A DNA stretch of 64,000 nucleotides, from NCBI GenBank assembly GCA_012959805.1, contig DUCN01000127.1, forward strand, positions 1 to 64,000, read 5' to 3'. The position numbers and the translations under genes were made by a program. Source of the stretch: Myxococcales bacterium. GTDB lineage: Bacteria > Myxococcota_A > UBA9160 > UBA4427. Within the stretch, counting starts at the first letter, position 1. Each line of letters begins with the position of its first letter. The notes under the pieces were generated by a model, which saw only the letters and a program-made list of their open reading frames with translations, was not told the DNA's origin and did not search any database. This document shows positions 8,513-18,866 of this stretch, one piece after another.

Positions 8513-10084
8513 TCAGCCCGCCCGCTTGAGCGGAACAAAGAGCGTGTTCGCCCCACGACGCACCAGGACGAGAATCTTCTTCTTGTCCTTCGAATCATTC
8601 AGGACATTCGCCAAGTCACCGACGCTGTTGATATTCTGGCGATCGAGTTCGATGATGATGTCGCCTCTTCGGATGCCGGCTTCGGCGGCGGGGCCACCGG
8701 GTGCGACTTCGGTGACGATGACGCCTTGCGCTTCTTCGAGTCCGAGTTCCTGGGCCAACTCGTCTGTCAGGTTCTGGGCACGAAGACCGAGTGCTTCGGC
8801 GCCGTCATTCTTCTCCGGGGTGTGGCTCACGACCTGATCCGGATCGTCGAGGCGGCCGATCTGAATCCTGAAGCTCTTGTGCTTGCCTTCCCGAATCACG
8901 ACGACCTTGGCCTTGGTGTCGACGGGCGTGTTCGCCACGACGATGGGAAGGTCATTCCATCGATTGATGGCTTCACCATTGAACTCGATGATGATGTCAC
9001 CGGTCTTGATGCCGCCTTTTTCCGCCGGCGTATTAGGCAGGACTTGAGAGACCAGGGCGCCGCTCGCTTCGTCGAGCTGGAAATGGTCCGCGATTTCGTT
9101 GGTGACGTTTTGGATCGAGACGCCGAGCCAGCCGCGGGTCACGTGACCTTCTGCTCGAAGCTGGGGCAGAATCTGCTTGGCCTGATTGATTGGGACCGAA
9201 AAGCCGATCGTGTTGGCGCCGCTTCGAATGGCGGTGTTGATTCCGATGACTCGACCATGGAGATCGATCAGGGGGCCGCCGGAATTGCCGGGATTGATCG
9301 CGGCGTCGGTTTGAATGAAATCTTCGTAGAGCTTGGGGTCCATGACGTCGCGACGATTCTTCGCGGAGACGATGCCCGCTGTCACGGTGTGGGCTAGACC
9401 GAAGGGGTTGCCGATCGCCACGACCCAGTCGCCCGGCCGGACGATTTCGGAGTCGCCGAGTGCGATGGTGTCGAGGGCGTTCTGGCCGGGGTCGACCTTG
9501 AGCAGGGCGATGTCGGTCTTCGGATCGCGGCCGACGATCTCGGCTTCGAGTTCAGTGCCGTCGAGGAAGCGCACGATGATCTCATCCATGTCGGCGACCA
9601 CATGGTTGTTCGTCACGATATAACCGTCGGGTGAGATGACAAAACCGCTGCCCTCTCCGCTGGTATGGCGTTCCTGTGGCATGCTGGGCTGATGGAATGG
9701 GCTCCCTCCGAAGAAGCCGGGAGGGAAGACACGCTGGTTCGTTGCGACGATGCCGGATGTCTGAATGCTGACGACGGCGGGTGCGACGCGTTCGGCCAAG
9801 TCCGCAAAGCTGGTCGGAATCCCGATCGGCTGTGTCTCCGGGATTTCGCTTTCAGAACGCCAGAAGGTCTCGCGTTCGGCGTGCGTTCCGCTTTTTCCCT
9901 CTGATGAGTCACCAAAGAAATCCAGAGCTTGTGCAGACTCCGGTCCGAAGATCGAAATCGAAGCAAGGCCTCTCATGAAACCGTGGTGGCCGAGGTCGCC
10001 GACTCCAGAGTCGAACCCTAGGTTTCCGCCGAGACCCAGAAGGGAAAGGACGACGACGGCGGTCGCAATTTGAAAATGTCGCAC
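8513..10084 (-). CDS. periplasmic serine protease, HtrA/DegP type
   Basis: This 523-residue Do-type protease/chaperone degrades misfolded envelope proteins. It has an N-terminal signal-type hydrophobic segment (about 6-20), then a trypsin-like domain with His161 (TNNHVV), Asp191 (PKTDIALLK) and Ser268 (NPGNSGGPL). Two PDZ domains follow, at about 300-390 and 420-515. All catalytic residues are present. A GTG start is preceded by AGGTGA. It follows a second HtrA gene on the same strand with a 52-base gap, so the two are probably co-transcribed. Confidence 0.95.
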   Translation of the reverse strand: MRHFQIATAVVVLSLLGLGGNLGFDSGVGDLGHHGFMRGLASISIFGPESAQALDFFGDSSEGKSGTHAERETFWRSESEIPETQPIGIPTSFADLAERVAPAVVSIQTSGIVATNQRVFPPGFFGGSPFHQPSMPQERHTSGEGSGFVISPDGYIVTNNHVVADMDEIIVRFLDGTELEAEIVGRDPKTDIALLKVDPGQNALDTIALGDSEIVRPGDWVVAIGNPFGLAHTVTAGIVSAKNRRDVMDPKLYEDFIQTDAAINPGNSGGPLIDLHGRVIGINTAIRSGANTIGFSVPINQAKQILPQLRAEGHVTRGWLGVSIQNVTNEIADHFQLDEASGALVSQVLPNTPAEKGGIKTGDIIIEFNGEAINRWNDLPIVVANTPVDTKAKVVVIREGKHKSFRIQIGRLDDPDQVVSHTPEKNDGAEALGLRAQNLTDELAQELGLEEAQGVIVTEVAPGGPAAEAGIRRGDIIIELDRQNINSVGDLANVLNDSKDKKKILVLVRRGANTLFVPLKRAG

Positions 10085-10136
10085 GATTGATTCACCTCGT
10101 TTCGAAGAAATGGATGTTGCAAGCGACCGGCCGTTC

Positions 10137-11504
10137 CTAGAACAGCGGAAGCGTCAGATGGTATCGGCCGAGTCCTCTCTGCACCACGACGAGTGCGCGT
10201 GTACGGCCACGAAGTCGGGCCACCGCACGCCGAAGGTCTTCGTTCGATGAAAGCGCGACGCCGTTGATGCCGAGCAGGAAGTCCCCCGCCCGAAGGCCGA
10301 GTGTTTCCGCTGCGGAGCCGGCGTTGACATCGGTCACCTCGAAGGCCCGATGAATTTCAGAACGTGTCAGATCGAGCCCAAGCTTTTGGCGCGCGATATT
10401 ATGCACCATGGTCTGGGGCAATTCTTCGGCGACGGCCATGATGGTCTGGGCTTTGCCGTCTCGGTAGAGATTGAGATGGAGTTCCTGATCCGCGGTGAGT
10501 CCCTTGAGCATTTCGAAGAGTTCTTGCGCATTCTTGACCGATCGCCCATCGACTTTGGCGACGATATCCCCACGACGAATGCCCGCCCGCGACGCAGGGC
10601 CATCGGGATTCAGGCGACTGACCAGCACGCCCGTGACCCCGTTGGGCAAGTCGAGAATCTCTCGTAGCGTGGGCGCGATGTCTTGGAATTCGAGACCCAG
10701 CCAGACGGGGTGGACTTCGCCGTAGAGAAGCAGTTCATGAATGACCCGCTTGGCGACATCGATGGGGATGGCAAAACCAATCCCCTGGGCACCGGCAAAG
10801 ATCGCGGTGTTGATTCCGATGAGTTGACCTTCGGCATTCAGTAGAGGACCGCCGGAATTGCCCGGGTTGATCAGGGCGTCGGTCTGTAGGAGTCCGTGGA
10901 TAGTGAAGTCGTTTCCCTGGGACCGGACCGATCGATTCTTGGCGGAGATGACGCCCGTCGTCACGCTATTGGAGAAGCCGAAAGGGTTTCCGATGGCGAT
11001 GACGGGTTCGCCGACCATCAAATCACTCGAGATGCCGGGCTCGGAAAAGGGCAGCATTTCGTCGGTCAAGATTTTGAGGACCGCGAGATCGTTGTTCGGG
11101 TCTGCCCCGACCAACTCCGCTTCGTACTCGCGTCCGTCCGCGATCGTGACGCGTACGCGATCTGCACGAGCGATCACGTGTTCGTTCGTGAGAACATGAC
11201 CTCCGGCGTCGAAAATGACGCCGGAGCCCAGGCTCTGAACGGTCTGGGAGCGTGGCACGAAAAAGTTCTCGAAGAAATTGTCGAAGACGGGATCGACGCC
11301 GGAGCGTCGACGAAAGGGACTCGTGGTCTTGGTAATGCGTTCGGTCGTAATGTTGACGACGCTGGGTCCGACGCTTCGGACGACGTCTACGGCCGCAGTC
11401 TGTCGAAGAAAAGGATCACCCGCGAAGGCCGCTGGCGCGCCTCCCCAAATGATCAGGACCAGCGCGACGAGCGCCCAATATTGTCGATCCAGCTTCATAT
11501 TCAT
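10137..11504 (-). CDS. second HtrA/Do-type serine protease
   Basis: This 455-residue periplasmic HtrA paralog sits upstream of the other. A signal peptide is clear (hydrophobic 10-22, likely cut after PAAFA). The catalytic triad is His109 (TNEHVI), Asp139 (PNNDLAVLK) and Ser217 (NPGNSGGPL). Two PDZ-like domains follow. Between the signal peptide and the protease core lies an arginine- and phenylalanine-rich loop (about 60-85), which in this family is the LA-loop region. An ATG at 11504 or 11498 is the likely start; the longer frame to 11645 lacks a signal peptide at its N-terminus. The two proteases are diverged, not a recent duplication. Confidence 0.93.
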   Translation of the reverse strand: MNMKLDRQYWALVALVLIIWGGAPAAFAGDPFLRQTAAVDVVRSVGPSVVNITTERITKTTSPFRRRSGVDPVFDNFFENFFVPRSQTVQSLGSGVIFDAGGHVLTNEHVIARADRVRVTIADGREYEAELVGADPNNDLAVLKILTDEMLPFSEPGISSDLMVGEPVIAIGNPFGFSNSVTTGVISAKNRSVRSQGNDFTIHGLLQTDALINPGNSGGPLLNAEGQLIGINTAIFAGAQGIGFAIPIDVAKRVIHELLLYGEVHPVWLGLEFQDIAPTLREILDLPNGVTGVLVSRLNPDGPASRAGIRRGDIVAKVDGRSVKNAQELFEMLKGLTADQELHLNLYRDGKAQTIMAVAEELPQTMVHNIARQKLGLDLTRSEIHRAFEVTDVNAGSAAETLGLRAGDFLLGINGVALSSNEDLRRAVARLRGRTRALVVVQRGLGRYHLTLPLF

Positions 11505-11722
11505 TCCGTCATCGCTCCATCCCGGGGGCGCACCGCGGATCGAGCACACATCATCGCATCGGCGACCACCCGGCAAGGTTCTTCGGTCGGTCTGCACACT
11601 CTGAAGCCGCTCGAGCTTCTCCGGTTCACGCGAACTAGGGCTCAATCGGCTCGTATTCTACCCCTCGCAGAGAAAATGCCCGCTGCTTGCCGGCCAAGAT
11701 GTCCAATGGACGCCGCAATGAG

Positions 11723-12412
11723 TCATGCATCCAATGCCCGGTCGAGTCCCTCACGCAGTTGTCTCGTAACGGCCATTGGGTTGCGCGCACCGGTGATGAT
11801 TCCAGTGACCGCAATCCCAGCAGCTCCGGCGGCGACTGCTTGCTCGGCTTTTGCGGGGTCGACTCCCCCCTGCGCGAGGATCGGAAGGCCGATGGCACAG
11901 GCCTTCTCGAGGAGAAGAATACCCACGGCAGGCCGCGAGGCCCTTTTCGACAACGGATCCCAGATTGGAGCGAGATGCGCATAAGCCAGATTCGGATCGG
12001 GCCGCAGGGCGTGGGATTCGATTTCCTGGACAGAATGAAAGGATCGACCGACTAGCCGGTCTTCCGGAAGCAGGCTTCGTGCGTGGGTCTCGGCCAGCGC
12101 GTCGAATCCGAGATGAACACCGTCCGCATCCGAGCACAGCGCAATGTCGACGCGCCGATTGATGAGGACGCGAGGCTCGTTTACATCCGTCGTTGGATCG
12201 GTCCGCCGCTGATTCAGCACTTGATTCCGCGCGTCGACGAGACCTTTGGCGAGCTGCGCAAGTTCGAGCGACGCGACCGATCGATCGCGGAGCTGAATCC
12301 AATCAACACCCGCCTCGAAGAGATCGCGCGCCAGCGTTTCGGGCGCGCCTCCAAGTGCTCGTCCGTCGAGGACGGCGCAGAGGATGGGGCGACTAGAACG
12401 TTGCGGTGCCAT
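11723..12412 (-). CDS. thiE: thiamine-phosphate synthase
   Basis: ThiE couples HMP-PP with the thiazole phosphate to make thiamine phosphate. This one is 229 residues, usual for the family, with a TIM-barrel pattern: WIQLRDRS, the phosphate-binding [28 protein letters not shown], and [12 protein letters not shown] followed by [11 protein letters not shown]. The pyrophosphate-contacting segments are recognisable but somewhat diverged: VGRSFHS and APIW replace the usual IGxSxH and GPxxxT. The start overlaps the end of thiG by 20 bases, implying translational coupling. Confidence 0.9.
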   Translation of the reverse strand: MAPQRSSRPILCAVLDGRALGGAPETLARDLFEAGVDWIQLRDRSVASLELAQLAKGLVDARNQVLNQRRTDPTTDVNEPRVLINRRVDIALCSDADGVHLGFDALAETHARSLLPEDRLVGRSFHSVQEIESHALRPDPNLAYAHLAPIWDPLSKRASRPAVGILLLEKACAIGLPILAQGGVDPAKAEQAVAAGAAGIAVTGIITGARNPMAVTRQLREGLDRALDA

Positions 12413-13226
12413 CAAGGGGACTCGATGCCGATGCGTAGAGTCGCTGTGGCATCCGACCAGCCTCGTAGGCGGCGCGTCCCGCCAGGACACCTTGTTTCAT
12501 GGCCATTGCCATTTTTAGTGGATCCTTGGCGTGGGCGATCGCCGTATTCATCAACAAGGCCGTCGCGCCGAGTTCCATGGCGACGGCGGCGTCGCTGGCG
12601 GTGCCGACCCCGGCATCGACGATGACCGGGACTTCGACGGTTTCGAGAATGATGCGGAGGTTGGCGGCGTTTCGGATTCCCATGCCGGAGCCGATCGGTG
12701 CCGCGAGCGGCATCACGGCCGGGCAACCCATGGCTTCGAGTCGCTGGCAGGCCACCGGATCATCCGTGATATAGGGAAGTACGGTAAAGCCATCTTCGAT
12801 CAAGGTCTTCGCGGCTTCGAGGGTCGCCGGGACGTCGGGGAAGAGCGTTCGCTCGTCCCCGATCACTTCGAGCTTGATCAGGTTGGTCTCGAGAAGTTCG
12901 CGGCCCAATCGTGCTGTGGTGACAGCGTCTTCGGCGGTATAGCAACCGGCGGTATTCGGCAGGATGACGAATTTTTTGGGTGAGATGACATCGAGGAGTC
13001 GCGGACCCTTGGCCGCATCAAAATTCACGCGCCGCAGAGCGACCGTAATCATCTCGGCGCCCGAGGCTTCAGCGCAGGCGAGATTCTGCTCGAAGCTTTC
13101 GTATTTCCCGGTTCCAATGATCAGCCGTGATTCGAATTTCCATTCGCCCACCTGCCAGCCGGAGATTTCGGTGCCGCTGTTTCCTTTAGTCGCTTCTCCA
13201 GATGCTGTTTTCGCTGGATTACTCAT
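12393..13226 (-). CDS. thiG: thiazole synthase
   Basis: ThiG builds the thiazole phosphate ring of thiamine from DXP, dehydroglycine and ThiS thiocarboxylate. It has 277 residues. The core begins at about 28 ([12 protein letters not shown]); the Schiff-base Lys lies in [37 protein letters not shown] and the phosphate-binding [21 protein letters not shown] are all canonical. It is about 25 residues longer at the N-terminus than usual. It lies between thiS and thiE in a tight minus-strand operon. No TPP riboswitch was recognised upstream. Confidence 0.97.
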   Translation of the reverse strand: MSNPAKTASGEATKGNSGTEISGWQVGEWKFESRLIIGTGKYESFEQNLACAEASGAEMITVALRRVNFDAAKGPRLLDVISPKKFVILPNTAGCYTAEDAVTTARLGRELLETNLIKLEVIGDERTLFPDVPATLEAAKTLIEDGFTVLPYITDDPVACQRLEAMGCPAVMPLAAPIGSGMGIRNAANLRIILETVEVPVIVDAGVGTASDAAVAMELGATALLMNTAIAHAKDPLKMAMAMKQGVLAGRAAYEAGRMPQRLYASASSPLDGTATF

Positions 13227-13228
13227 GA

Positions 13229-13474
13229 TTATCCCCCTCCGACGGCTTCGAGTATTTCGATTCGGTCGCCGCTGGCTAACTGGACGTCGCGATACGACGA
13301 ACGAACGACGATATTTCGGTTGACGGCGACGGCCACACGCCGGTCGGACATGTCGAGCGAGACGAGTAGGTCAGCGACAGAGGATGAACCGGAGAGCTTC
13401 GTGGCATCGCCGTTCACAACGATTTCGACCTCGACCCCGACTGCGTTCGCGGAATCCGTTGGTGCCTCGCCCAT
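13229..13474 (-). CDS. thiS: sulfur carrier protein ThiS
   Basis: This ubiquitin-like sulfur carrier has 81 residues. The fold pattern begins at IVVNGDA, continues with [30 protein letters not shown], and ends [12 protein letters not shown]. The C-terminal Gly-Gly is thiocarboxylated and donates sulfur to ThiG. Here the chain ends in three glycines. About 15 extra residues precede the usual start. It is the first gene of thiSGE, two bases upstream of thiG. The adenylating enzyme ThiF and the oxidase ThiO are not in the window. Confidence 0.93.
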   Translation of the reverse strand: MGEAPTDSANAVGVEVEIVVNGDATKLSGSSSVADLLVSLDMSDRRVAVAVNRNIVVRSSYRDVQLASGDRIEILEAVGGG

Positions 13475-13609
13475 TGCTCGATCCTCCTCGGGATTCGTCC
13501 GCGACTCGCCCGGTTCGCCGTCGTCTTCTCACAATACCCGACGGACTGTCACGCCGCCGCCGGTTCAAAGCATCAAGCCTTGCGGTATGGTCGTTATCGG
13601 AGAGTGGGA

Positions 13610-14851
13610 ATGCACGATTCAGGGGAAGATCGGCCGGCGTGGGCATGGATCGATCGCGATGCGCTGAGACATAATGCACGTCATGCGATCGCCTGCGCCG
13701 ATGGACGGGCTGTGATCGGCGTCGTGAAGGCGGATGCCTATGGGCATGGCATCGCCGAGATCGCACGCGGCTTGCTGGCCGAAGGTATCTCTCGATTGGC
13801 GGTCATCTCAGTGGGAGAGGGCGCAGAATTGCGCCGCGCGGGGATCGTCGCGCCGGTTCTGTTGCTCGGCGGACTGACGGATGCAGCGGCGGCCGAGCGC
13901 GCCCTCAAGTGGGGGCTGACCCCGGTGCTGCATGACCAGCGTGGCTTCGAACTCCTTCGTGCCATTGGCCACTCGGGTTCGCCCCTTTCCGTCGAAGTCG
14001 AAATTGACACGGGAATGCACCGTATGGGCGTCGCTCCGACCGACGCCCATGCTCTACTCCAGCAGATCGTCGATACCCCCCAGCTGAGCCTCTCGGGACT
14101 CTTTACACATCTGGCCCAGGCGGATGAGGCGGATCTCCGACCGACTCGCGATCAGGTCGCGCAATTCGTCGAACTCGGTCGCCGATTTCAGGGCGCGGTC
14201 GGCGCGGCCTCGGATTCACCGGCTCTGCACGTCGCCAATTCGGCGGGTCTGTTCCGAATGGGCGAGATTGAGCCCAAGGGCGGCGAGCTGACGACGTCTG
14301 CTGTGAGGCCGGGTCTGATGCTCTACGGGGTCTCGCCGTTTTCGGAAAAGAGCGCGGAGTCCCTCGACCTAGACCCGGTCATGACCCTAGCCGCTCGTGT
14401 GGTGGCCCTTCGCTCCGTCGCGAAAGGCGATGGCGTGGGATATGGCGGCGATTGGCGCGCCACTCGGGAGACCCGGGTGGCGACCTTGCCGATTGGTTAC
14501 GCGGACGGATTGCCCCGTTCACTGGCCGGGCGCGGGCGCGTCTATCTGGCGGGGGCGATGAGGTCGATCGTTGGCCGCGTCTCGATGGATTATGTGACCG
14601 TCGATGTGGGGCCGAGTGGCGGTGCCGCGGACGTCGGTGCGGAGGCTGTCTCGGCGGTCGAGCTGGGTCAGATCGCGACGGTCTTTGGCCGAACTGGTGG
14701 CGGAAAACGCGTCCCGATCGAAGATCTCGCGGTCGCCGCTGGGACAATCGGCTACGAAATTCTCGTCGGCATAGGGAATCGGGTGCCGCGTTACGCGGGG
14801 AATGGATTGCCCCCGTATATGGATCCACACCCGCTCACCCCGGCGGTTTGA
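13610..14851 (+). CDS. alr: alanine racemase
   Basis: This PLP enzyme interconverts L- and D-alanine for peptidoglycan. It has 413 residues. The PLP lysine is Lys40 in VVKADAYGHG. The TIM barrel shows EIDTGMHRMG and HVANSAG, and the catalytic Tyr of the second subunit lies in GDGVGYGGDW. RVSMDYVTVDV near the C-terminal domain is also family-typical. The ATG at 13610 follows GGAGAG and removes ten unlikely residues of the longer frame. It diverges from thiS. The tail after residue 395 is proline-rich. Confidence 0.95.
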   Translation: MHDSGEDRPAWAWIDRDALRHNARHAIACADGRAVIGVVKADAYGHGIAEIARGLLAEGISRLAVISVGEGAELRRAGIVAPVLLLGGLTDAAAAERALKWGLTPVLHDQRGFELLRAIGHSGSPLSVEVEIDTGMHRMGVAPTDAHALLQQIVDTPQLSLSGLFTHLAQADEADLRPTRDQVAQFVELGRRFQGAVGAASDSPALHVANSAGLFRMGEIEPKGGELTTSAVRPGLMLYGVSPFSEKSAESLDLDPVMTLAARVVALRSVAKGDGVGYGGDWRATRETRVATLPIGYADGLPRSLAGRGRVYLAGAMRSIVGRVSMDYVTVDVGPSGGAADVGAEAVSAVELGQIATVFGRTGGGKRVPIEDLAVAAGTIGYEILVGIGNRVPRYAGNGLPPYMDPHPLTPAV

Positions 14852-15011
14852 CGCCGAGTCTGCGCGCGGTTACACCATGGCGAGCCCCCCAGATTCCCCA
14901 TACAGGATCGACGCGGACTGCATGGACAGAACCCACACTGCGATGTTTGGGTCGTTCAGGAAGTTTTGAAATTGAGTTTGAATCAAGTGGAATAAGAGGG
15001 AGAAGAAACGA

Positions 15012-16631
15012 ATGCCCCCCAGCAATTCGTCGACGAGTCCGGCTGCAGGATCGACACAAGAGGGCTCCGCCCAGACGCGCCGACCGGTCGTTCGTGCTCT
15101 GCTTTCGGTCTCGAACAAGGCGGGGCTCGTTGAACTGGCCAAGGACCTGACGGGCTTTGGCGTTGAATTGGTCGCCTCCGGCGGAACTGCCAGCGCAATT
15201 CGTGACGCCGGTCTCTCGGTTCTCGATGTTTCGGAGTTGACGGCGAGCCCGGAGATGTTGGGCGGTCGCGTGAAGACCCTGCACCCCAAGATTCATGGCG
15301 GAATTCTGGCCCGTCGCGATCTCGCAGAAGATCAGGCCGATCTCGAAGCCCATTCGATCCGGCTTCTCGATCTGGTGGTCTGCAATCTCTATCCCTTCGA
15401 GGCGACAGTGGCGCGGGCCGATGTGACGCGAGCCGAGGCCGTTGAGAAAATCGATATCGGTGGACCGTCAATGATCCGGTCTGCGGCGAAGAACCATGCC
15501 TATGTTGGCGTGGTCTGCGACCCGACTGATTATGTGGAGATCGTGACGGAGCTGCGCGAAGCGGGCGGACTGAGCGATGCGACGAGACGCCGGCTTGCAC
15601 TCAAGGCGTTTCAGCATACGGCGAGCTACGACGCGGCGATTTCCCAGTGGCTCGGGGAGAATGATCCCGAGGTCGAGGCGGAAGTCTTTCCGGATTCCCT
15701 TTTGATCTCCCTCGAGAAATCTGCAGAGCTTCGTTACGGCGAGAATCCGCATCAGAGGGCCGCCCTCTATGGCGGATTCCTCGAACTGGCTGAGCTGCTG
15801 CATGGCAAGGCGCTCTCTTATAACAACTTGATCGATGCCCAGGCCGCGCTGGCCTTGATTCTCGACTTCGATCCAGCCGATCGTGCAGTGGTGGCGATCC
15901 TGAAGCACAACACGCCTTGCGGTGTGGGTGCGGGCTCGTCGCCTCTCGAAGCGTATGAAAATGCCTTCGCGACGGATCCTGATTCTCCCTTCGGCGGCAT
16001 CATCGTTTCGAATCGACCTTTCGATGTTGAACTCGCGGCCAAGGTCGATGAGATTTTCACCGAAGTCTTGATCGGCCCGAGCTTTACCGACGAAGCGCTC
16101 GAACTCCTAAAGAAGAAGAAGAACCGCCGCTTGCTGGCCTTTGATCGCTCGAAGATCGATCCAGGTCAGGTCGAGGTGCGTCGGGTCTTTGGCGGGCTGC
16201 TGGTTCAGGAATCCGATCCCGCACCGGAAGAAGTGAAGACCGCCACGCTGGCGACCCAAACGACGCCCAGTGATGAACAGCGCATCGCCATGGAATTTGC
16301 CTGGCGGGTCGTGAAGCACGTGAAGAGCAACGCCATCGTTTTTGCGCTGGCGGACCGGACGTTGGCGATCGGGGGCGGTGCGACATCCCGGGTCGACGCG
16401 GTTCATGCGGCAGCGGCGAAGGCCGCACGCGTTGGGCTGCCGCTCGAGGGATCGGTTCTGGCGAGCGACGCTTTCTTTCCCTTCGCGGACGGGCTCGAGA
16501 CAGCCGTTGCCGCGGGCGCCGCCGCGGTCATCCAGCCGGGTGGATCGAATCGAGATGAGGAAGTCACTGCCGCGGCGGACAAGCTCGGGGTTCCGATGCT
16601 GATGACGGGGACGCGGCACTTCCGCCACTAA
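15012..16631 (+). CDS. purH: AICAR transformylase / IMP cyclohydrolase
   Basis: PurH carries out the last two steps of de novo IMP synthesis. It has 539 residues. The N-terminal cyclohydrolase domain (MGS-like) starts at about 30 with [11 protein letters not shown] and includes ELVASGGTA and [16 protein letters not shown]. The transformylase domain has [29 protein letters not shown] and [11 protein letters not shown]. It ends in the family-typical [15 protein letters not shown] serine-rich N-terminal extension of about 25 residues is unusual. It lies 111 bases upstream of purD. Confidence 0.97.
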   Translation: MPPSNSSTSPAAGSTQEGSAQTRRPVVRALLSVSNKAGLVELAKDLTGFGVELVASGGTASAIRDAGLSVLDVSELTASPEMLGGRVKTLHPKIHGGILARRDLAEDQADLEAHSIRLLDLVVCNLYPFEATVARADVTRAEAVEKIDIGGPSMIRSAAKNHAYVGVVCDPTDYVEIVTELREAGGLSDATRRRLALKAFQHTASYDAAISQWLGENDPEVEAEVFPDSLLISLEKSAELRYGENPHQRAALYGGFLELAELLHGKALSYNNLIDAQAALALILDFDPADRAVVAILKHNTPCGVGAGSSPLEAYENAFATDPDSPFGGIIVSNRPFDVELAAKVDEIFTEVLIGPSFTDEALELLKKKKNRRLLAFDRSKIDPGQVEVRRVFGGLLVQESDPAPEEVKTATLATQTTPSDEQRIAMEFAWRVVKHVKSNAIVFALADRTLAIGGGATSRVDAVHAAAAKAARVGLPLEGSVLASDAFFPFADGLETAVAAGAAAVIQPGGSNRDEEVTAAADKLGVPMLMTGTRHFRH

Positions 16632-16742
16632 CACGGCGTGGGCAAGTCCCAGACAGCGCGAGTCAGGCGCATGCGCTGCGCGGCGTGATCGAGAAACAGG
16701 AATCGACTCAGGCCGGAAACCAGATTTGCAGGAGGAATGTCG

Positions 16743-18026
16743 TTGAAGGTTTTGGTGATCGGCGCCGGTGGGCGTGAACATGCTCTGATCTGGAAGCTCG
16801 CCCAGAGCCCGGAACTAACAAGTCTACATGCGGCGCCGGGCAGTGCCGCGATTGCCGAATGGGCGACCTGCCATGCTGGGACGAAGGCGGCGGATCTCGA
16901 CGCGATTGTTGCGCTGGCCGCCGGGGAATCCATCGATCTCGTCGTTGTGGGTCCCGAAGATCCATTGGCCGCGGGCCTGGCCGATCGTCTTCGAGATCGG
17001 GGCATCGCGACCTTCGGACCTTCCGCCGCGGCGGCCCAGCTCGAGGGCAGCAAGGCCTTCGCGAAAGATTTCATGCAGCGGCATGAGATTCCGACCGCCC
17101 GTTATGCCGTCTTCGAAGAGAGCGATCCCGCCCACGCCTATATCGATGAATTGAAAAGCCCGTGTGTGGTGAAGGCCGATGGTTTGGCTGCAGGCAAGGG
17201 CGTGGCGATGTGTGAAGACGCGGCGGCCGCGCATGCCGCGATCGACGAGATGATGGGCGCGCGACGTTTTGGGGATGCCGGAGATCGCGTTGTCGTCGAA
17301 CAATGGCTTCGAGGAGAAGAGGCCTCGTACTACGCTATTTCCGATGGCGAGCGAATCGTCACGCTGGCGGCGGCACAGGATCATAAGCGCGCTCTCGATG
17401 GAGATCGCGGCGAGAATACGGGTGGCATGGGTGCTTATTCGCCTGCTCCAGTCGTGACCGACGCCGTCGAGAAGAAGATTCTCGAACGCGTCGTCTATCC
17501 GACGATTCGAGGCATGGCCAAGGAGGGACATCCATTTCAGGGTGTGCTCTTCGTCGGATTGATGGTCGATGAATCGGGCGAGCCCTTCGTCATCGAGTTC
17601 AATGTTCGGTTTGGGGATCCCGAGACCCAGGCGCTCCTCGTGCGAATGGAAGGCGATTTGCTGCCGCTTCTCGACGACGCTGCTCGAGGGAAACTCGATC
17701 CGGCGACCGGCATCGGCTGGGGAGAGGCCGCTGTCTGTGTCGTGCTCGCTTCGGGAGGCTATCCACGAGACTACGAAGTCGGCCAGCCGATTTCCGGACT
17801 CGGTGGAATAAGTCAAGAGGATTCGCTGGTGGCCTTTCACGCTGGCACGCGCCGGAGTGAATCGGGCGAAGGCTTCGAAACGGCTGGTGGTCGCGTCTTG
17901 GGAATCACGGCACGTGGCCGAGACGTCGTCACGGCCAGGGATCGTGCCTATGCCGCCATCGACCAGATCTCCTTCGAAGGCATGCAATATCGAAACGACA
18001 TCGCGTCCCGAGCGATTGATCGTTAG
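16743..18026 (+). CDS. purD: phosphoribosylamine-glycine ligase
   Basis: PurD (GARS) ligates glycine to phosphoribosylamine in purine synthesis. It is an ATP-grasp enzyme of about 427 residues with GAGGREHALIWKL, GPEDPLAAG, KADGLAAGKGV, DHKRALDGD and GGMGAYSP. The start decision matters. The ATG at 16737 sits only one base from GGAGG. The TTG at 16743 has seven-base spacing and gives the usual family N-terminus MKVLVIGAGGREH. I prefer TTG. It follows purH and precedes tsaC by 11 bases. Confidence 0.96.
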   Translation: MKVLVIGAGGREHALIWKLAQSPELTSLHAAPGSAAIAEWATCHAGTKAADLDAIVALAAGESIDLVVVGPEDPLAAGLADRLRDRGIATFGPSAAAAQLEGSKAFAKDFMQRHEIPTARYAVFEESDPAHAYIDELKSPCVVKADGLAAGKGVAMCEDAAAAHAAIDEMMGARRFGDAGDRVVVEQWLRGEEASYYAISDGERIVTLAAAQDHKRALDGDRGENTGGMGAYSPAPVVTDAVEKKILERVVYPTIRGMAKEGHPFQGVLFVGLMVDESGEPFVIEFNVRFGDPETQALLVRMEGDLLPLLDDAARGKLDPATGIGWGEAAVCVVLASGGYPRDYEVGQPISGLGGISQEDSLVAFHAGTRRSESGEGFETAGGRVLGITARGRDVVTARDRAYAAIDQISFEGMQYRNDIASRAIDR

Positions 18027-18037
18027 TCGAGGCCGAA

Positions 18038-18751
18038 ATGGACCGATCCAATTTGCCATCGTCCTCTCGTTCCGCCTCTTCGCCACCCACGGCGGGTTCG
18101 GCCTCGATCGATTGCGCGGTCGAGCGACTCTCAAATGATGGATTCATCGGCTATCCCACGGAAACCGTCTGGGGTCTTGGCGCCTGCGCGGATCGACCGC
18201 AGGCCATCGATCGGCTCTTCGACTGGAAGGGCCGCGCAACGGATCAGCCCATGTCGGTTCTCGTGTCGTCGCTCTCCTCGGCCATCGGGCTTGGCTGTCA
18301 TTTTGATAGACACGCTGAGCTTCTGGCCCGAAGCTTCTGGCCCGGGCCATTGACGCTGGTCATCCCCAGCGAATCCTCGTTTGCCCCTGGTGTTGCTCGC
18401 GCGGATGGTGCGCTGGGCCTGCGGTGCAGCGGACATCCCGTGGTGTTGGCGCTCGTGGCTGCGATCGAGGCGGCCGGACTCGGGCCGATCACGTCGACGA
18501 GCATGAATCGCAGTGGCCGTACGCCGGCGGAAGATAGCCGGTCAGCCGAGGAGATGGTGGCTGGGGCCACCGGTGACACGTTCGCTTCGCCATTGTTGGT
18601 TTGGGCGGGGGCGTCTCTGCAGGAGTGCGATGCGGGCGCCGCGCCCGTCAGCAGCGTGGTCGATTGCACGGGAGCGGTTCCGAAGATCTTGCGTGCTGGC
18701 GCCCTCGATGCTGGCTTACTCGAAACGGCCTGGAACCAATCGCCGAACTGA
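18038..18751 (+). CDS. tsaC: L-threonylcarbamoyladenylate synthase
   Basis: This YrdC/Sua5-type protein makes threonylcarbamoyl-AMP from threonine, bicarbonate and ATP for the t6A37 modification of ANN-decoding tRNAs. It has 237 residues; the first 25 are a Ser/Pro-rich tail. Signatures: IGYPTETVWGLG, KGRATDQPMSVLV (the KxR substrate site), SFWPGPLTLVIPS and ITSTSMNRSG. There is no C-terminal Sua5 domain. It follows purD closely and may share its transcript. Confidence 0.9.
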   Translation: MDRSNLPSSSRSASSPPTAGSASIDCAVERLSNDGFIGYPTETVWGLGACADRPQAIDRLFDWKGRATDQPMSVLVSSLSSAIGLGCHFDRHAELLARSFWPGPLTLVIPSESSFAPGVARADGALGLRCSGHPVVLALVAAIEAAGLGPITSTSMNRSGRTPAEDSRSAEEMVAGATGDTFASPLLVWAGASLQECDAGAAPVSSVVDCTGAVPKILRAGALDAGLLETAWNQSPN

Positions 18752-18866
18752 AGGCAAGCGAGCCGTCGGCTCTGTAGGATTATCTTGTGATCCGGGCGGC
18801 ACTTGCCTGGAATCGATGTCGCCCGGAAGTTGTAGAAGCCGAAGAAGCTGAGGAGAAAACAATTCG

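Noticed and set aside
13475-13609. TPP riboswitch before thiS
   Set aside because: No Thi-box consensus was found on the minus strand between thiS and alr.
16824-18134. 436-residue open frame antisense to purD
   Set aside because: purD is unambiguous on the other strand; the antisense frame is a by-product of high-GC codon use.
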